Shown here: positions 25,589 through 33,995 of the stretch, in pieces
Layout of the letters: every line of letters starts with the position of its first letter
How positions within the stretch are numbered: position 1 is the stretch's first letter
Assembly (NCBI GenBank): GCA_046330415.1
Contig: JAXLSW010000018.1
Coordinates: 62,001 to 126,000 of the forward strand
Direction of reading: 5' to 3'
Source of the DNA: RHKX01 sp046330415
GTDB taxonomy: Bacteria; Actinomycetota; Thermoleophilia; Solirubrobacterales; 70-9
Length of the DNA: 64,000 nucleotides
Made by a program: the position numbers and the translations under genes
The notes under the pieces: generated by a model
Seen by the model: only the letters and a program-made list of their open reading frames with translations
What the model was told of the DNA's origin: nothing
Database searches by the model: none

Positions 25589-27639
25589 CTAGGCGCCGAG
25601 CACGTTGTGAACGAGCAGGTCGATCAGCTTGATCCCGAGGAAGGGGGCGATCAGGCCGCCGAGCCCGTAGACGAGCATGTTGCGCCGCAGCATCGCGCTG
25701 GCGCCGACCGCCCGGTAGCGGACCCCGCGAAGCGCCAACGGCACCAGGGCGGGGATGACCAGCGCGTTGAAGATGATCGCGGAGACGATCGCCGACTCGG
25801 GGGACCCGAGCGCCATGACGTTGAGCGCATCGAGCGGGCCGCTCGATGCGCCGGCGGCGACGTAGGTGGCCGCGAAGATCGCCGGCAGGATCGCGAAGTA
25901 CTTGGCGACGTCGTTGGCCACCGAGAAGGTCGTCGCGCGCCGCGCGTGATCAGCAGCCCATGCTTGCCGATCTCCACGACCTCGATGAGCTTCGTCGGGT
26001 TCGAGTCGAGGTCGACCATGTTTCCCGCCTCGCGCGCCGCCTGGGTGCCGGTGTTCATGGCGACGCCGACATCCGCCTGCGCGAGCGCCGGCGCGTCGTT
26101 GGTGCCGTCGCCGGTCATCGCCACGAGCTGCCCGCCCTCCTGGTACTCGCGGATCAGCTCGAGCTTGCGCTCAGGGGTCGCCTCGGCGAGGAAGTCGTCA
26201 ACGCCGGACTCGGAGGCGATCTTCGCGGCCGTGAGCGGGTTGTCGCCGGTCACCATCACCGTCCTGATCCCCATCGCGCGAAGCTGATCGAAGCGGACCT
26301 TCATCCCGTCCTTGATCACGTCCTTGAGGTGGACGACCCCGAGCATCTCGCCGTCGCGGGCGACCGCGAGCGGCGTCCCACCGTCGCGGGCGATCACCTC
26401 GAGCGCGGATGCGAGCTCGGGCGGCTCCTGACCGCCGGCGGAGACGACCAACCGCTGGATCGCGTCGCCGGCCCCCTTGCGGATGCTGACCCCGTCGACG
26501 TCGACCCCGCTCATCCGGGTCTCGGCCGTGAACGGCACGAACTCGGCGCCGCTCAAGTCGCGCTCGCGAATGCCGTACTGCTTGGCGAGCACGACGATGG
26601 AGCGACCCTCGGGCGTTTCGTCGGCGAGCGAGGCCCACTGGGCAGCCTCCGCGAGCTCCACCTCGCTCACCCCCGGCATCGGCACGAACTCCGTCGCCTG
26701 GCGGTTGCCGAGCGTGATCGTCCCGGTCTTGTCGAGGAGAAGGACGTCGACATCCCCGGAGGCCTCGACGGCGCGCCCGGAGAGCGCGAGGACGTTGCGG
26801 CGTACGAGTCGGTCCATCCCGGCGATCCCGATGGCCGACAGGAGCGCCCCGATCGTCGTCGGGATCAGCGCGACGAGAAGCGCGATCAGCGTCACCATCG
26901 AGACGTCGGTGCCGGCGAATTCCGCCATGGGTTTCAGCGCCACGACCACGACCAGGAAGACGAGCGTCAGCCCCGCGAGCAGGATGCCGAGGGCGATCTC
27001 GTTCGGCGTTTTGCGACGGCTCGCCCCCTCGACGAGGGCGATCATCCGGTCGAGGAAGCTCTGCCCCGGCTCCTGGGTGATCTCAACGACGATCCTGTCG
27101 GAGAGCACGCGCGTGCCGCCGGTGACCGCCGATCGGTCGCCGCCGGCCTCGCGGATCACCGGGGCCGACTCGCCGGTCACCGCCGACTCGTCGACCGAGG
27201 CGATGCCCTCGATGATCGTTCCGTCGCCGGGGATCAGCTCCCCCGCCTCGACGATCACGACGTCCCCGCGACCGAGCTCCGTCGCCGCCACCTCGCGACC
27301 GTCGCGCAGGCGGGCGGTCGTGTCGGTCCGCATCGACCGCAGCGCCGCCGCCTGGGCCTTGCCGCGGCCCTCCGCCAGTGCTTCCGCCAGGTTGCCGAAG
27401 ACCACGGTCAGCCACAGCCACAGGGCGACGACCCCCGAGAACCAGGTCGGCTCTTCGCCGCCGCCGAGCGGGGCACCCCCGAGAACCTGGATCAGGAACC
27501 CGACGGTCGTGAAGAGCGCGCCGACCTCGACCACGAACATGACCGGGTTGCGAACCATCGCCCGCGGGTCGAGCTTGCGGACGCTGCCGACCAGCGCGGG
27601 TCGCAGGTTGTCGGCGTTCAGCATCGAGCTGCCGCTCAT
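25589..27639 (-). CDS. kdpB: Potassium-transporting P-type ATPase subunit B (one frame break)
   Basis: The catalytic ATP-hydrolysing subunit of KdpFABC. VTGES (actuator), the phosphorylated Asp in LLLDKTGTITLGN, and TGDGTNDAPALAQADVGVAM are intact. The first frame runs from ATG 27639 to about 25945 (LLITRGAR). The C-terminal membrane part continues in another frame as SVANDVAKYFAILPAIF and ends in LIDLLVHNVLGA at 25589. Inserting one base near 25931-25940 restores the protein, so a sequencing deletion is likely. The start overlaps kdpC by 4 bp. Gene order A-C-B is unusual. Confidence 0.9.
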
Positions 27640-28292
27640 CGGGGCCCTCCTTCTTCGTCGCTCGCGTCGTCGAGCGCGATGTTCAGCTCCAGCACGTTCA
27701 CCCCGGGCTCGCCGAGGAAACCGAGGCCGCGGCCGTCGGTGCTCTCGTCGATCAGCTTCTCGACCCCCTCGAGCGGGATCCCCCTCACCGCGGCGATCCT
27801 GTGTGCCTGGATGCGGGCGTTGGCCTGCGAGATGTGCGGGTCGACGCCCGAGGCCGAGGTGGTGACGGCGTCGACGGGGATGTCATCACGCTCGAGGCCG
27901 GGAACGTAGGGGCGCTCCGTCCGCAGATACTCGGTCAGCTGGTCCTTCATGAACTTCGCCAGGTCGGCGTTGTTGGGACCGAGGTTGTTGAAGTAGGTGA
28001 CGTCGCCGCTGTAGCCGGTCGCCGAAGGCCTGCTCTGGAAGTACCTGCGGTCGGGGACCCGCACGAAATCGGGTCCCTTCTTCGCCGGATTCGGGATCCG
28101 CTTCGTGAAGTCCTGCCCGATCAGCTTCGAGCCCACGAGCGTCCCGTCGCGCTCGATCCGGCTGCCATCGGCGCTGCCGGGGAACAGCACCTGCGAGATC
28201 CCGGTCATCCCCAGCGGGTAGGCGAGGCCGAGCAGCGCCGTGAATGCGACGACGGCGACGATCGATGCGCGCAGATCCCGGCCCACGTTCAT
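27636..28292 (-). CDS. kdpC: Potassium-transporting ATPase subunit C
   Basis: The 218-residue KdpC has a single N-terminal membrane helix (ASIVAVVAFTALLGLAYPLGMTGI). The conserved periplasmic motifs are GSKLIGQDFT, YFQSRPSA, and SASGVDPHISQANARIQAHRIA near residue 147. It stabilises the KdpFABC complex and cooperates in ATP binding. ATG 28292 shares a base with the kdpA stop (TGATG) and its stop overlaps the kdpB start. It lies between kdpA and kdpB rather than after kdpB. Confidence 0.94.
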   Translation of the reverse strand: MNVGRDLRASIVAVVAFTALLGLAYPLGMTGISQVLFPGSADGSRIERDGTLVGSKLIGQDFTKRIPNPAKKGPDFVRVPDRRYFQSRPSATGYSGDVTYFNNLGPNNADLAKFMKDQLTEYLRTERPYVPGLERDDIPVDAVTTSASGVDPHISQANARIQAHRIAAVRGIPLEGVEKLIDESTDGRGLGFLGEPGVNVLELNIALDDASDEEGGPR

Positions 28293-30048
28293 CAGAAGAG
28301 CTCCGTCGAGAGGCCCTGGACGATCGGTCCGAGGAGCAGGGCGGGGAAGAAGGTGAGCGCGCCGACGATGACGATGACGCCGAGGAGCAGGACGACGAAG
28401 GTCGGGCTGTCGGTGCGGAACGTGCCCGGGCCGGCGGGAGCGATGCGCTTGCCGGAGAGGGAGCCCGCGATCGCGAGGACCGCGATCATCGACGGGAAGC
28501 GGCCGAGGAAGAGGGCCAGCCCGCCCATCAGGTCGGCGAAGGTGATCCCGTAGGAGCCTGCGTTGCCCGGGGCGTTGGGCTGGACGAACCCCGTGAAGCC
28601 GGCGAAGGCGCTGCCGTTGTTGTTGGTCTGGGAGACGTAGGCGTAGAGCGTCTCCGAGAACCCCTGCGGGCCCGGGTTGTAGATCGAAGGCGCCCCGTAC
28701 TTCGTCGAGACGGCGAGCGCCGTGAACGTGAGCACGACCAGCGGCATCACGAGCACGCCGATCATCACCAGCTTGATCTCCCTCGCCTCGATCTTCTTGC
28801 CGAGGTACTCAGGGGTCCGGCCGACCATCAGCCCGGCGATGAAGACGGTCAGAAGAACGAAGAGCAGCATCCCGTAGAGGCCGGAACCGACGCCGCCGAA
28901 GATCACCTCCCCGGTCATCATGTTCGCGAGCGGCACGAGGCCGCCGATCCCGGTCAGCGCGCCGTGGGCGGAGTTGACGGAGCCGTTGGAGGCCGCCGAG
29001 GTGGCCGCCACCCACTCCGAGCTCGCGGCGATGCCGTTGCGCTGCTCCTTGCCCTCGAGGTTGCCGCCAGTGGAGCCGTCCGACGCCGCGACCTCCACCC
29101 CGGCCGCCTCCTGGGCGGGCGAGCCGTTCTGCTCGGCGACGGTAGTCGCCACGATCCCGCGACCAGCAGCACCGCCATCGCCGCGTACAGGGCCCAGCCC
29201 TGGCGGCGGCTGCGGACCATGCGGCCGAAGGTGAACACGAGGCCGGCCGGGATCAGCAGGATGAAGAGCACCTCGACGAAGTTCGTGAAGGCGGTCGGGT
29301 TCTCGAACGGGTAGGCGGAGTTGACGTTGAAGAAGCCGCCGCCGTTGGTCCCGAGCTGCTTGATCGCCTCCTGGGATGCGACGGGGCCGAGCGCGAGCGC
29401 CTGTGTGCCGCCACCCAGCGGCGAGGCGTCGATGGTGCCGCTCAGGGTCTGGATGACTCCCTGCGAGACGAGGATCAGAGTGCCGAGGATCGCCAGCGGC
29501 AGCAGCACGTAGAGCACGCTCCGGATCAGGTCCCGCCAGAAGTTCCCCAGCGAACTGCCGCCTCGACCGCGGATGCCGCGGATCACGGCGACGAGCACGG
29601 CCATCCCGACGCCGGCGGAGAGGAAGTTCTGGACCGCCAGCCCGGCCATCTGCGAGAGGTACGACATAGTCGTCTCGCCGCCGTAGAACTGCCAGTTCGT
29701 GTTCGTGACGAACGAGGTCGTCGTGTTGAAGGTGACGTCCCAGGACGCCGCGCGGAAGCCCTCGGGGTTGAAGGGCAGCGGCCCCTGCGAGCGCAGGAGC
29801 GCGTAGAGCGCCATCCAGGAGACGAAGCTGAAGATCACGACCGTGCGGGCGTACGACTTCCAGTCCTGCTCGACTTCGGCCGAGCCGCCGAGGACCCGGT
29901 AGAGGAGCCGCTCGAGCGGGCCGAAGACGCGGTCGAGCACGAGCCGCTCGCCCTCGTAGACCCGAGCCATGTAGGAGCCGAGCGGGACGGCGAGGGCGGT
30001 CAGGACGCCGAGGTAGAAGGCGATCTGGAGGACCGCGTTGGCCGACAT
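28292..30048 (-). CDS. kdpA: Potassium-transporting ATPase subunit A (one frame break)
   Basis: The K+-selective channel-like subunit. From ATG 30048 the first frame shows the filter-region segments TTTSFVTNTNWQFYGGE and LGTNGGGFFNVNSAYPFENP. At about 29155-29162 the frame changes, and the protein continues as VATTVAEQNGSPAQEA, later MMTGEVIFGGVGSGLYGM and FLGRFPSMIAVLAIAGSL, ending at 28292. One missing base in GCGGGATCGTGG explains the break; a sequencing error is the simplest reading. Starts directly after the kdpF stop. Confidence 0.9.
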
Positions 30049-30138
30049 CTAGAGCTCCTCCCCACGGAACAACGCGTAGAGCAGGTAGAGGGAGAGAGCG
30101 GCCGCGACGATCAGCCCGATGAGCTCGGCGGCCCTCAC
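30049..30138 (-). CDS. kdpF: KdpF, 29-residue membrane subunit
   Basis: A short gene whose product is one hydrophobic helix followed by LFRGEEL: MRAAELIGLIV then AAALSLYLLYALF. This is the KdpF pattern (a single helix with LYLLYAL). It stabilises the Kdp complex in the membrane. GTG 30138 overlaps the stop of the preceding micropeptide (GTGA), and its TAG stop abuts the kdpA ATG, so translation is tightly coupled. Confidence 0.88.
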   Translation of the reverse strand: MRAAELIGLIVAAALSLYLLYALFRGEEL

Positions 30139-30215
30139 AGCCGGTCGAGCCCCTGGATGAGAAGCAGCATCAGGCCGAAGAAGGCGGCTGCGATTGCGAT
30201 CGAGATCAGGTCCAC
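30135..30215 (-). CDS. 26-residue hydrophobic micropeptide preceding kdpF
   Basis: GTG 30215 opens a frame of 26 codons giving MDLISIAIAAAFFGLML followed by LLIQGLDRL and TGA. The product is a single predicted membrane helix with a charged end (LDRL). The stop overlaps the kdpF start by 4 bp, the strongest sign that it is translated. GAGGAG lies 15 nt upstream, somewhat far. I recall comparable peptides before kdpF in other actinobacteria but cannot confirm it. A role as an accessory of the Kdp complex is inference. Confidence 0.6.
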   Translation of the reverse strand: MDLISIAIAAAFFGLMLLLIQGLDRL

Positions 30216-30252
30216 GAGATCAGCGTCGCGCTCCTCGCGTCAAGCTGATCTC
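30216..30252 (-). promoter_or_regulatory. Inverted repeat over the leader of the kdp structural genes
   Basis: GAGATCAG and CTGATCTC (plus-strand 30216-30223 and 30245-30252) flank the GAGGAG ribosome-binding sequence of the micropeptide. In RNA the arms would form a hairpin holding that site in its loop; in DNA they could be an operator for KdpE. Confidence 0.3.
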
Positions 30253-30315
30253 AAGATCCGGTCCTTGGCTGTGAAGAAGCCGTGTAGGTGCTCGGGGCGC
30301 CCGGCTGGCCGCGGG

Positions 30316-31005
30316 TCAGTCGGCGTCGGCGAAGCGGTAACCGACGCCGGGATCGGTCCGGATCAGGCGCGGACCCTCGCCCGGCGGATCGATCTTGCGG
30401 CGCAGGTTGGCGACGTGAACCCGCAATGTCTGGGTGTCGTCCTGGTAGCCGACACCCCACACCTCCCGCAGGAGCGCCCGGTGGGTGACGAGCTTGCCGC
30501 GGTCGCGAACCAGCACCCGCAGCAGGTCGAGCTCGGTCGGGGTCAGATGGATGTCGACGCCATCGCGGCGGACCCGGCGCGCCGCGAGGTCCACCTCGAG
30601 GTCACCGAACGCGAGCACCGGCTCGGACTCCGCGCTCGCCGAGCGCCGCATCACCGCTCGCAGGCGCGCCACCAGCTCACCGGGCGAGAACGGCTTGGTC
30701 ACGTAGTCGTCGGCGCCCGCTTCGAGGGCTCGGATCTTCTCCCGCTCCTCCCCCACGGCGGAGAGGACGAGCACGGGCATCTGCGACCACTCGCGGATCG
30801 ACCCGCACACCTCGACCCCGTCTCCGTCAGGCAGCACGAGGTCGATGATCGCCGCATCGACGCGCTGCACGGCGGCGGCGTCCAGCGCCTCCTTCGCCGT
30901 GGTCGCGGGCACGACGTCGAATCCGGCGTCGCCGAGGATCACCCGGAGGGCACGCAGGATCTGCGACTCGTCGTCGCAGATCAGGACACGGTCGCGCGCG
31001 ACCAT
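30316..31005 (-). CDS. kdpE: KdpE-type response regulator
   Basis: A 229-residue OmpR/PhoB-class regulator. The receiver domain has the acidic pair in VLICDDES, the phosphoacceptor Asp in AIIDLVLPDGDG, and Lys in YVTKPFSPGEL. The winged-helix domain contains LTPTELDLLRVLVRDRGKLVTHRALLREVWG and RVHVANLRRKI. It should activate the kdp structural genes directly downstream. ATG 31005 lies 7 bp after the kinase stop. A frame open further upstream belongs to the antisense of the kinase. Confidence 0.93.
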   Translation of the reverse strand: MVARDRVLICDDESQILRALRVILGDAGFDVVPATTAKEALDAAAVQRVDAAIIDLVLPDGDGVEVCGSIREWSQMPVLVLSAVGEEREKIRALEAGADDYVTKPFSPGELVARLRAVMRRSASAESEPVLAFGDLEVDLAARRVRRDGVDIHLTPTELDLLRVLVRDRGKLVTHRALLREVWGVGYQDDTQTLRVHVANLRRKIDPPGEGPRLIRTDPGVGYRFADAD

Positions 31006-31012
31006 CAGCGGA

Positions 31013-32413
31013 TCACGGCTCGACCGCGGCGCCCTGCGGCTTCGCCGGCTCCGGGGTCGGCGCGAGTGGCAGCCTGAGGACGAACGTCGCTCCCTGCCCG
31101 GGGAGCGATTGCGCCCGCAGCGAGCCACCGTTGGCCTCGACGAAGCCTCGCGCGATCGCCAACCCGAGCCCGGTTCCGCCGCTCTCACCGGAGTGGAACG
31201 GTTCGAAGATCCGCTCCAGCTCCTCGCGGGCGATGCCCGAACCGTGGTCTGAGACGCGGAACGCGATGTCCTCGCCACTGCGCCTGACGGTGACCACGAC
31301 CGGGTCGTCCCCCGCGTAGCGGGCGGAGTTCTCGAGGACGTTGGCCAGCGCGCGCTCGATCTGACCCGCATCGGCCTCGAACAGCGGCAGATCGCTCTCG
31401 AAGCGGACTTCCAGCCGAGCGGGCGGTACACCTGAGGAGGAGACCGCCTCCTCGACGAGCTCCTCGGCGGAGGTCCAGTCGGCTCGCGGCTCGAGCTGCC
31501 CCGACTGAACCCTGGAGAGGTCGAGCAGGTTGTCGACGAGCCGCGTCAGCCGCTCCGCCTCCGTCTCGACGACGCTCGCGAGCTCGGCTCGGTCAGCGTC
31601 GTCGATCGAACCCGAGGAGAGACCCGCGGCGGCGGTCCTGATCGCCGTCAGCGGCGAGCGCAGGTCGTGTGAGACCGACCGCAGCAGCGCCGTCTTGACG
31701 ACGTTGCTGCGTCGCAGCGCACGCGTCTCGATCACCTGCGCCTCGAGCCCTTCGCGCTTTCGCGCGGCCGTCAGCAGCGTCTCGAGGCTCGGGATGACGC
31801 GCTCGCTCAAGGCGGTCACCTCAGCCTCCGGGGCGTCGCGTGGAACCGACACGGTCCCGGCGCGAACGCCATCGACGACGATCGGCAGCGCCCGGCGGCG
31901 CTGATCGCCGTCGGTCCATCCCCGCTCGACCTCGACCCACGGGAGATCGAACGCCTGAGCGATCCGCTGGCCGACGACCTTGAGCGACTCGTCCAGCTCG
32001 GTGCCGCCGAGGAGCACTCTTGCCATCTCGGCGCTGAGGTCGGCTTCGCTGGTGCGCAGATCGGCCTCCTCCCGCCGCGACCGCGCGGCTCCGGCGAGGG
32101 TCGAGACGACGGCCGCCACGACCAGGAAGACGATCAGCGCGACCCAGTTCTGCTCGTCCCCGATGGTGAAGCGGCCGGTCGGCGGGATGTGGAAGAAGTT
32201 GAACGACAACGCGCTGACGAACGCCGTCCCGACCCCGAGCGCGAAGCCCCAGTAGGTCGAGGCGAGCAGTACCGGGAGCAGGTAGAGGACGCCGGCGGCG
32301 CTGACCGGCATCACCTCGCGGAGGGCGTAGATCAAACCGGTGGTCACCGCGACGGCGCCGACCGACAGGACGACGCCGAGCCCGAGCGAATCTCTGCCGC
32401 GAGCGCTGCTCAC
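31013..32413 (-). CDS. KdpD kinase half (DUF4118 membrane domain, HisKA, HATPase)
   Basis: The 466-residue protein corresponds to the C-terminal half of KdpD. Four membrane helices of the DUF4118 type lie at about 10-110 (with SFNFFHIPPTGRFTIGD between the third and fourth). A GAF-like segment follows, then the phosphorylated His in LLRSVSHDLRSPLTAIR (about 247), the N box in LANVLENSARYA, and the G boxes VSDHGSGI and GTGLGLAIARG. The Walker A/Usp sensor region is missing; it is encoded at 24399-25535. GTG 32413 has CAATAT 7 bp upstream and may be leaderless. Confidence 0.9.
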   Translation of the reverse strand: MSSARGRDSLGLGVVLSVGAVAVTTGLIYALREVMPVSAAGVLYLLPVLLASTYWGFALGVGTAFVSALSFNFFHIPPTGRFTIGDEQNWVALIVFLVVAAVVSTLAGAARSRREEADLRTSEADLSAEMARVLLGGTELDESLKVVGQRIAQAFDLPWVEVERGWTDGDQRRRALPIVVDGVRAGTVSVPRDAPEAEVTALSERVIPSLETLLTAARKREGLEAQVIETRALRRSNVVKTALLRSVSHDLRSPLTAIRTAAAGLSSGSIDDADRAELASVVETEAERLTRLVDNLLDLSRVQSGQLEPRADWTSAEELVEEAVSSSGVPPARLEVRFESDLPLFEADAGQIERALANVLENSARYAGDDPVVVTVRRSGEDIAFRVSDHGSGIAREELERIFEPFHSGESGGTGLGLAIARGFVEANGGSLRAQSLPGQGATFVLRLPLAPTPEPAKPQGAAVEP

Positions 32414-32482
32414 GCGTTCGATATTGCCTCAGACGGAGGCTGGACGCCAGGCACCTCGCGACGCCACGTCGTACCAAAGCCA

Positions 32483-32511
32483 TTTGACCCTCTATGAGCA
32501 GGCCATATGGC
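32483..32511 (+). promoter_or_regulatory. Candidate promoter (TTTGAC, 17 bp, TATGGC)
   Basis: TTTGAC (32483-32488) and TATGGC (32506-32511) have an ideal 17-bp spacing upstream of the gene at 32567. A second -10-like TAGGCT (32555-32560) directly before the ATG would give a leaderless message. Confidence 0.4.
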
Positions 32512-32566
32512 GTTGGTTCGACGAAGTGTCGGCCAGGGGGCGGGTATCCGGGGCTAGGCTCCTCGC

Positions 32567-32827
32567 ATGTCCTGGCTTACCGACCTCGTCGACCGGATCG
32601 ACGCGAAGCTGGATCGGCCCGCTGACCAGACCGCACTCACCGATCCGCGGAAGCGGCGGAGCATGCGGATGCTCGACCAGATGAAGGCGGAGGGGGAGCG
32701 CGCTGAGCGCGGCGAGCCTCGGAGCGGACCCGGCGCCGAGCGCCGCGGAGAGCCGGCGGACGAGCCACCGAAGGTACGCGGCGGAGCCGGTGAGAAGAAC
32801 GCCCGCCAGCGCTGGCTACGCTGGTAG
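32567..32827 (+). CDS. Small hypothetical protein, 86 aa
   Basis: An unrecognised hydrophilic protein, rich in Arg, Glu and Gly after an N-terminal amphipathic stretch (SWLTDLVDRIDAKLDRP). Residues 35-86 look disordered. TAGGCT ends 6 bp before ATG 32567 with no Shine-Dalgarno sequence. The next gene, 57 bp on, has its own leaderless-type signal, so the two may be transcribed separately. Confidence 0.55.
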   Translation: MSWLTDLVDRIDAKLDRPADQTALTDPRKRRSMRMLDQMKAEGERAERGEPRSGPGAERRGEPADEPPKVRGGAGEKNARQRWLRW

Positions 32828-32884
32828 CCGGGGGACGCTGCAAGCGCGATTTCAGGTCGCCGGACGCCGACCTACGATCGGCCG

Positions 32885-33289
32885 ATGGAAGCTCTCGCCG
32901 CCGCCCTGCTCCTGGCGCTCCTCCTCGTCGTGGTCAAGTACATCGCCTACCGGTCGACCCATCCGCACACCGCCGCCGACCTCGAGGCGGCGCGGAAGGA
33001 GTCGGTCCGGATCAGCCGCGCCACCCGCGGCGGCAAGGCCTACGAGAACCTCGTCCCGTTCCTGCCCGAGTTCGAGGAGCGGTTCGACCGCGAGGACGCC
33101 CGCTTCCTCGGCGCCCCCATCGACCTGATCGTCTTCGACGGCCTCTCCGACCCTGAGAGGGGGCTCCGGGAGATCGTCTTCGTCGAGATCAAGAGCGGCC
33201 GGCCGACGCTCTCCCCTCGGGAGAAGGCCGTCAGGGAAGTGGTCGAGGACGGGCGCGTCCGCTGGGAGCGGATCGTCCTCGGCCGCTGA
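32885..33289 (+). CDS. Holliday-junction-resolvase-like endonuclease domain protein with N-terminal membrane helix
   Basis: A 134-residue protein with one N-terminal hydrophobic helix (about 3-20). It then matches predicted endonucleases distantly related to archaeal Holliday junction resolvases (COG4741 type): ESVRISRATRGGKAYENLVPFLPEFEE, ARFLGAPIDLIVFDGL with the metal-binding Asp, and EIVFVEIKSGR with the catalytic E-x-K, followed by LSPREKAVREVVEDGRVRWE. The true substrate is unknown. TACGAT lies 6 bp before the ATG, a leaderless layout. Confidence 0.8.
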   Translation: MEALAAALLLALLLVVVKYIAYRSTHPHTAADLEAARKESVRISRATRGGKAYENLVPFLPEFEERFDREDARFLGAPIDLIVFDGLSDPERGLREIVFVEIKSGRPTLSPREKAVREVVEDGRVRWERIVLGR

Positions 33290-33367
33290 GCGGCTGAGCG
33301 GCGAGTCCCGCTAGCTGAGCGATTCCACGGAACCGCCGCGGAACCGCCGTGGGCTCCTTCGCTCCAC

Positions 33368-33409
33368 CAGGGGTGACGGAGACCACGATCCTGGTCTGAG
33401 TCACCCCTG
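33368..33409. terminator. Inverted repeat between convergent genes, terminator candidate
   Basis: CAGGGGTGAC (33368-33377) pairs with GTCACCCCTG (33400-33409), with an inner AGACCA/TGGTCT pair. The 271-bp spacer 33290-33560 shows no gene; it also holds a GC palindrome near 33324-33352. Confidence 0.5.
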
Positions 33410-33560
33410 CCCCGCTGACGTTGGGCTGACGAGGGCGCCGCTGCCCTCTGCGCACGGACCGGCGCTCGTCTTCTCACCCTCGCTGCCTGCATCTCGCTCG
33501 ACCACAGGCTCGGGCGTCCGAGCCGGGCTCTGGTCGACTACGTCGCCTGAGCTCGTGGAA

Positions 33561-33971
33561 TCAACCACCCTCGGACTTCCGGAGCACGTACCACTCCGTG
33601 AACTCATGACAGCGGCCCTCCTCGTCGAAGCGCATGACGAAGCAGTTGTCGTAGGTCCTCACGAACGGGCCGCCGGGTTCCTCGGAGTAGCGGCTCTCGC
33701 CGACGGCGACCGCGATGTCGCCGTCAACGGCGACCGTCCGGTAGCTCGCGTCGTACGTCCCCGGCTCGTCGCGGTCGGAGACTGGGTCGGAGGTGTCCTC
33801 CCCCATCCAGGAGGCGACGACCGGGTCCCGGCCGATGATCGGCTCGTCGGCGGGGTGGTAGCGGTAGGCGATGTCCTCGCTGAAGAGAGCCGCGATGTCG
33901 TCTCGGTCGTAGCTCTTCCAGGCGGCGACGTAGTCGGCGAGCCAGCGGTCGATTGAGTCGCGATCGGGCAT
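33561..33971 (-). CDS. SnoaL-like / NTF2-fold protein
   Basis: A 136-residue protein with the NTF2-like pattern: an N-terminal helix WLADYVAAWKSYDRDDIAALFSEDIAYRYHP, then strand segments with VAVDGDIAVAVGESRYS and CFVMRFDEEGRCHEFTEWYVL. Such proteins are small-molecule binding or isomerase-like folds; no reaction can be named. ATG 33971 follows GGGAGGAG. The FAD oxidoreductase gene ends 24 bp upstream on the same strand, so they may be co-expressed. Confidence 0.8.
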   Translation of the reverse strand: MPDRDSIDRWLADYVAAWKSYDRDDIAALFSEDIAYRYHPADEPIIGRDPVVASWMGEDTSDPVSDRDEPGTYDASYRTVAVDGDIAVAVGESRYSEEPGGPFVRTYDNCFVMRFDEEGRCHEFTEWYVLRKSEGG

Positions 33972-33995
33972 CTCGGCTCCTCCCTGGGCCCGGGC

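Noticed and set aside
32515..32540. A tRNA T-arm suggested by GGTTCGACGAAG
   Set aside because: No cloverleaf can be drawn around it and no CCA end or D-arm is present.
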